DNA of 16,961 nucleotides from the NCBI GenBank assembly GCA_036524155.1, contig DATDCV010000098.1:1-16961 (forward strand). The letters run 5' to 3'. Positions 14,553 to 16,961 of this stretch are shown here, in pieces; positions within the stretch are counted from its first letter, which is position 1; every line of letters begins with the position of its first letter. This DNA is from DATDCV01 sp036524155 (GTDB lineage Bacteria; Verrucomicrobiota; Verrucomicrobiia; Limisphaerales; UBA8199). Both the position numbers and the translations under genes were made by a program. The notes below the pieces were generated by a model. The model searched no databases. It saw only the letters and a list, made by a program, of their open reading frames with translations, and was not told where the DNA came from.

Positions 14553-16607
14553 TCAGTCTTTCGCCGGAACCAGTTGCGCCACAAAACCGCCTTCAGCCGC
14601 GAACCGGATCCGGAGCGAGTCCTTCGACGAGAGGCTGAGCGTTTCTGCAGCCAGGTGGTTCGGGTTGGCTTCGGCATCGGGGGCATCCTTCCAGATCCTG
14701 GCGGTGTATCGGCCTGCGCCTAAAAACGAGAGCGGCAGGGTCAGCTCGCGGGGCTGTATGGCAGACATGCCGCCCAGGTACCAAGTGCCGCCCTTTCGCC
14801 GGGCGGTTACCAGGAACTTTCCGATCTCGCCGGCCGGTACCCGGGTTTCGTCCCACCAGGTTGGAACGAGCATCAGAAAATCGAAGCCCGGCTGTCCTTC
14901 GTAGGCGGCCGGATAGTCCGCCACCATCGGGGTGGGATTGTCAAAACAGACGTACATGGCGAGCATGTGACCTCGCGTGCCGAGAACATTGGGGGCAATC
15001 ATGCGAGGCTTGAAGTCGGCTCGAGGCACTGCGCGGAACCCGCCGAGGTGGTAGTCCATCGGTCCCGCGATGAGCCGGGTGAAAGCCATCAGGAGGTCGT
15101 GCTCGGGCGGGCAGCGGTCGCTCCACTTGAGGTATTCGAGGTTGAGCGCACCTTCGTGATTCATCAGGTTGGGGTAGGTCCGCTGCCAACCGGTGGGTTT
15201 CCAGACACCGTGAAAGTGAATCAGGATCCGGTGGCGGGCGGCAGATTCCAGGATCGATTCGGCGAGCTCGATGGACTCCTGGTCGTCATGGTCGAAGAAA
15301 TCGACCATCATGCCGCTCCAGCCAAGCTTCTCGAACGCCGCAAAGGCCTCTTCCACGCGTCCGCGCAGCGCCGCCTGGTGCACCCACGTCCACAGCCGCA
15401 CGTGTTTGGACTCGGCATATTGTCGAATTGCCGCCAGATCAAATCCAGGGCGCGGCCGGGTGACATCGGTGTCCGGTCCCGGCTCCACGCCGGGCTTGGA
15501 CTGCTGGTACCAGGGGGTGATGCTGGTTTCCGTGGAGGTCAGTGAATGCGTCGGAATGCCGCAGCGCGCGCAGAAATCGATATACTTCTTGGCCATCTCG
15601 AGTGAGAGGATGGCCGGGCCGGGCCGGCCATCATAAACATCGCCGTTCCACCAGGGGAAAGTGATCTTGCCCGGTTTGATCCAGGAGACGTCCCGGACTA
15701 CGGAAGGGTCGTTCAGACAGTAAATTGTTTCCGATTCGAGCAACGCGCCTGGCCGGTCGCCGATCAGCACGACACGCCAAGGTGTCAGCAGCGGCAGTGC
15801 ACGAACAACCTTGGTTCCGTCCGGACGAGGGGTGAGCTGGCAAACCAACTCATCGCCAGCATCGTCGCCCGCAGGCCGCATGAGCGACATGCCCGCATAA
15901 TGCCGCAACGATGCCTCAGTGATCGCCGCACAGGTTTTGTCTTCCCAAACAAAAGTCAGCGGCATATCCAGCAACGCGCCCCGCCGGATCTCACGGTACC
16001 GCGTCGCGTTGACATTGTGCTCATGCGATGTCTTGTAGTTTTCGAGATACTGCACCAAGGCGGTGGGATCGCCTGCAACCCGGAACGAAGTGCTTTCGTC
16101 GGTAATTGTGGCCGAGGCTGCCGCCGCGTTGGTGGCCAACTCGTACCGCAAGGCAACCGCATCGTCATAACAGCGGAAGACAACATCCACGCGGCGGCGG
16201 CGCGGGTTCTCGAGCGTGTAACGGGTCTCGCGAAAGCGATCATTTGCGGACTCGGATTTACCGAACAGAACCGGAATACGCTCATCCACAACACGGCTTT
16301 GCTTCTCTAACACCTGTGCGCCCGCCATCAAATCGCCTGCGTCAGCGGTTACCAGTCCCAGGCGGCATCCGGACAGAATCGGCTTTCCGCGAAAGGCAGC
16401 AGACCAGCGGGGTCTCTCGGAAGAGCCAGGTGCAGGCATTTGAATCGACACCCGAATCCTGGTTCCGGGGGAGTTCAGGACGTCCTCGGAGGACTCAGAG
16501 CGGTTCTGCGCCGCGGGTGAAGGTAGAGCCATCAGCGCAGCCGCAAAGAAAGGGCGAATCCAAAAGCTGGGCGTTCGGTGCAAGGAGTGAGAGCGGTCGG
16601 GCGACAT
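14553..16607 (-). CDS. Glycoside hydrolase family 97 alpha-glycosidase, secreted
   Basis: The 684-residue protein has a signal peptide (WIRPFFAAALMALPSPAA, about 16-33), so it is exported to the periplasm or surface. The N-terminal beta-sandwich typical of GH97 spans about 45-300 (GLVTADAGDL, YDDAVALRYEL, WEDKTCAAITEASL), then a catalytic (beta/alpha)8 barrel begins near TFPWWNGDVYDG (316-327). Other family landmarks are LWTWVHQAALRGRVEEAF (405-422), GMMVDFFDHDDQ (432-443), RTYPNLMNHEGALNLEY (476-492) and DNPTPMVADYPAAYEGQPGFDFL. Family members cleave alpha-glucosides or alpha-galactosides. Asp436 in VDF is present where retaining members carry their nucleophile, and Glu485 is a candidate acid/base, so a retaining, alpha-galactosidase-like mechanism is favoured but unproven. 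The end is 163 bases upstream of the sigma factor start, in the same orientation. No Shine-Dalgarno site is visible. Confidence 0.92.
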   Translation of the reverse strand: MSPDRSHSLHRTPSFWIRPFFAAALMALPSPAAQNRSESSEDVLNSPGTRIRVSIQMPAPGSSERPRWSAAFRGKPILSGCRLGLVTADAGDLMAGAQVLEKQSRVVDERIPVLFGKSESANDRFRETRYTLENPRRRRVDVVFRCYDDAVALRYELATNAAAASATITDESTSFRVAGDPTALVQYLENYKTSHEHNVNATRYREIRRGALLDMPLTFVWEDKTCAAITEASLRHYAGMSLMRPAGDDAGDELVCQLTPRPDGTKVVRALPLLTPWRVVLIGDRPGALLESETIYCLNDPSVVRDVSWIKPGKITFPWWNGDVYDGRPGPAILSLEMAKKYIDFCARCGIPTHSLTSTETSITPWYQQSKPGVEPGPDTDVTRPRPGFDLAAIRQYAESKHVRLWTWVHQAALRGRVEEAFAAFEKLGWSGMMVDFFDHDDQESIELAESILESAARHRILIHFHGVWKPTGWQRTYPNLMNHEGALNLEYLKWSDRCPPEHDLLMAFTRLIAGPMDYHLGGFRAVPRADFKPRMIAPNVLGTRGHMLAMYVCFDNPTPMVADYPAAYEGQPGFDFLMLVPTWWDETRVPAGEIGKFLVTARRKGGTWYLGGMSAIQPRELTLPLSFLGAGRYTARIWKDAPDAEANPNHLAAETLSLSSKDSLRIRFAAEGGFVAQLVPAKD

Positions 16608-16877
16608 AGCAGGTAATTTGACCCAAGCAGGCAGCGGCGCAATCAGAATTTGCCATCCCGATCGCGCTGGAAGATGGTCAACCTCGCCGCCAGATGATCG
16701 GTCTTCGCGGGTGAATTTTCCGAGGGTGACGTCCGTCCGGTTGTCGGAGTGGGCCCTAAGGCGTGCAGTGCCGGAAGCTTCGGGTTTTTGGGTTAGAGCA
16801 TGTGCGAGTACGCGAGTACGAGCGGCATCAAGATTCGGTTTGCCGAGTTGGCGTCAGGTCCGTAGATTCTGCGCTCC
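16608..16877. other. Intergenic region between the GH97 gene and the tRNA-Asn promoter
   Basis: This stretch shows no convincing gene. A short plus-strand open frame from 16618 has no recognisable domain and arginine-rich, low-information composition. The GH97 promoter should lie at its left end, but no clear -10/-35 pair was found. The 8-base unit GCGAGTAC is repeated in tandem at 16804-16811 and 16812-16819. Confidence 0.5.
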
Positions 16878-16905
16878 TTGCCGGATTGCTCGGCAGGTGT
16901 AGAAT
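16878..16905 (+). promoter_or_regulatory. Candidate tRNA-Asn promoter
   Basis: TTGCCG (16878-16883) and TAGAAT (16900-16905) are separated by 16 bases and lie about 9 bases before the tRNA 5' end. This would start transcription just ahead of the mature tRNA. The -35 box is identical to the one proposed for the sigma factor gene. Confidence 0.5.
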
Positions 16906-16914
16906 ATTTTGGGT

Positions 16915-16961
16915 TCCAGAGTAGCTCAATGGTAGAGCAGCCGGCTGTTAACCGGCGGGTT
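16915..16961 (+). tRNA. tRNA-Asn (anticodon GTT), 3' part cut by window end
   Basis: The visible 47 bases fold as a tRNA 5' half. The acceptor strand is TCCAGAG (16915-16921), the D stem is GCTC/GAGC (16924-16927 with 16935-16938) around an AATGGTA loop, and the anticodon stem is GCCGG/CCGGC (16940-16944 with 16952-16956). The loop CTGTTAA contains GTT at 16947-16949, which reads asparagine codons AAC and AAU. The variable region starts at 16957; the T arm and acceptor 3' strand lie beyond the window. Confidence 0.93.

Noticed and set aside
14384..14686. N-terminal extension of the sigma factor frame by about 100 residues
   Set aside because: It overlaps the GH97 coding end and the promoter region and has no sigma factor homology. 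Family members start at the residues just before FTTTHW.
16618..16902. 94-residue plus-strand open frame before the tRNA
   Set aside because: No domain, Arg/Ser-rich shadow-like composition, and it covers the proposed tRNA promoter.
1..16961. CRISPR array, insertion sequence, prophage or toxin-antitoxin genes
   Set aside because: No spaced short repeats, transposase, integrase or phage protein was seen. The only long tandem repeat is coding WD40 sequence.

Overview
The window reads as chromosomal DNA of a Verrucomicrobiota-type bacterium, probably of the Pedosphaera/Limisphaerales kind. The signs are high GC, few Shine-Dalgarno sites, a Gfo/Idh/MocA oxidoreductase with the GNGDLGNQGIHQMD signature, an ECF sigma factor of the TTHWTVILAAG type beside a zinc-ribbon Ser/Thr kinase with WD40 repeats, and a GH97 glycosidase. 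This placement is inferred from protein style; no marker gene was tested.

Left part (1-6044). The 3' end of a Gfo/Idh/MocA oxidoreductase (+) is followed by a clear intrinsic terminator (781-816). An RluE-like 23S rRNA pseudouridine synthase (+) comes next. Three tightly packed minus-strand genes then form a likely operon, transcribed as NAD-binding epimerase/dehydratase-like SDR, DapA-family aldolase/lyase, and L-arabinose-isomerase-like protein. Together they look like a sugar or sugar-acid catabolic set with an unknown substrate. The SDR lacks the usual catalytic lysine, while the isomerase keeps the metal-site residues of AraA. The DNA repair glycosylase mutM (+) diverges from this operon, and a bulged hairpin lies between them.

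Right part (6310-16607). Four consecutive genes all lie on the minus strand, transcribed as GH97 glycosidase, ECF sigma factor, transmembrane Ser/Thr kinase with 16 WD40 repeats, and a 1045-residue secreted lectin mosaic. The sigma factor and kinase are a plausible signalling pair. The lectin protein and GH97 enzyme are both exported carbohydrate-active proteins and are plausible outputs or partners. The sigma promoter region carries a perfect 14-bp direct repeat over its -35 box and a near-perfect dyad in its spacer.

Right edge. After about 300 bases without a convincing gene, a tRNA-Asn (GTT) with a plausible promoter begins and is cut by the window end. I saw no insertion sequence, prophage, CRISPR array or toxin-antitoxin system.
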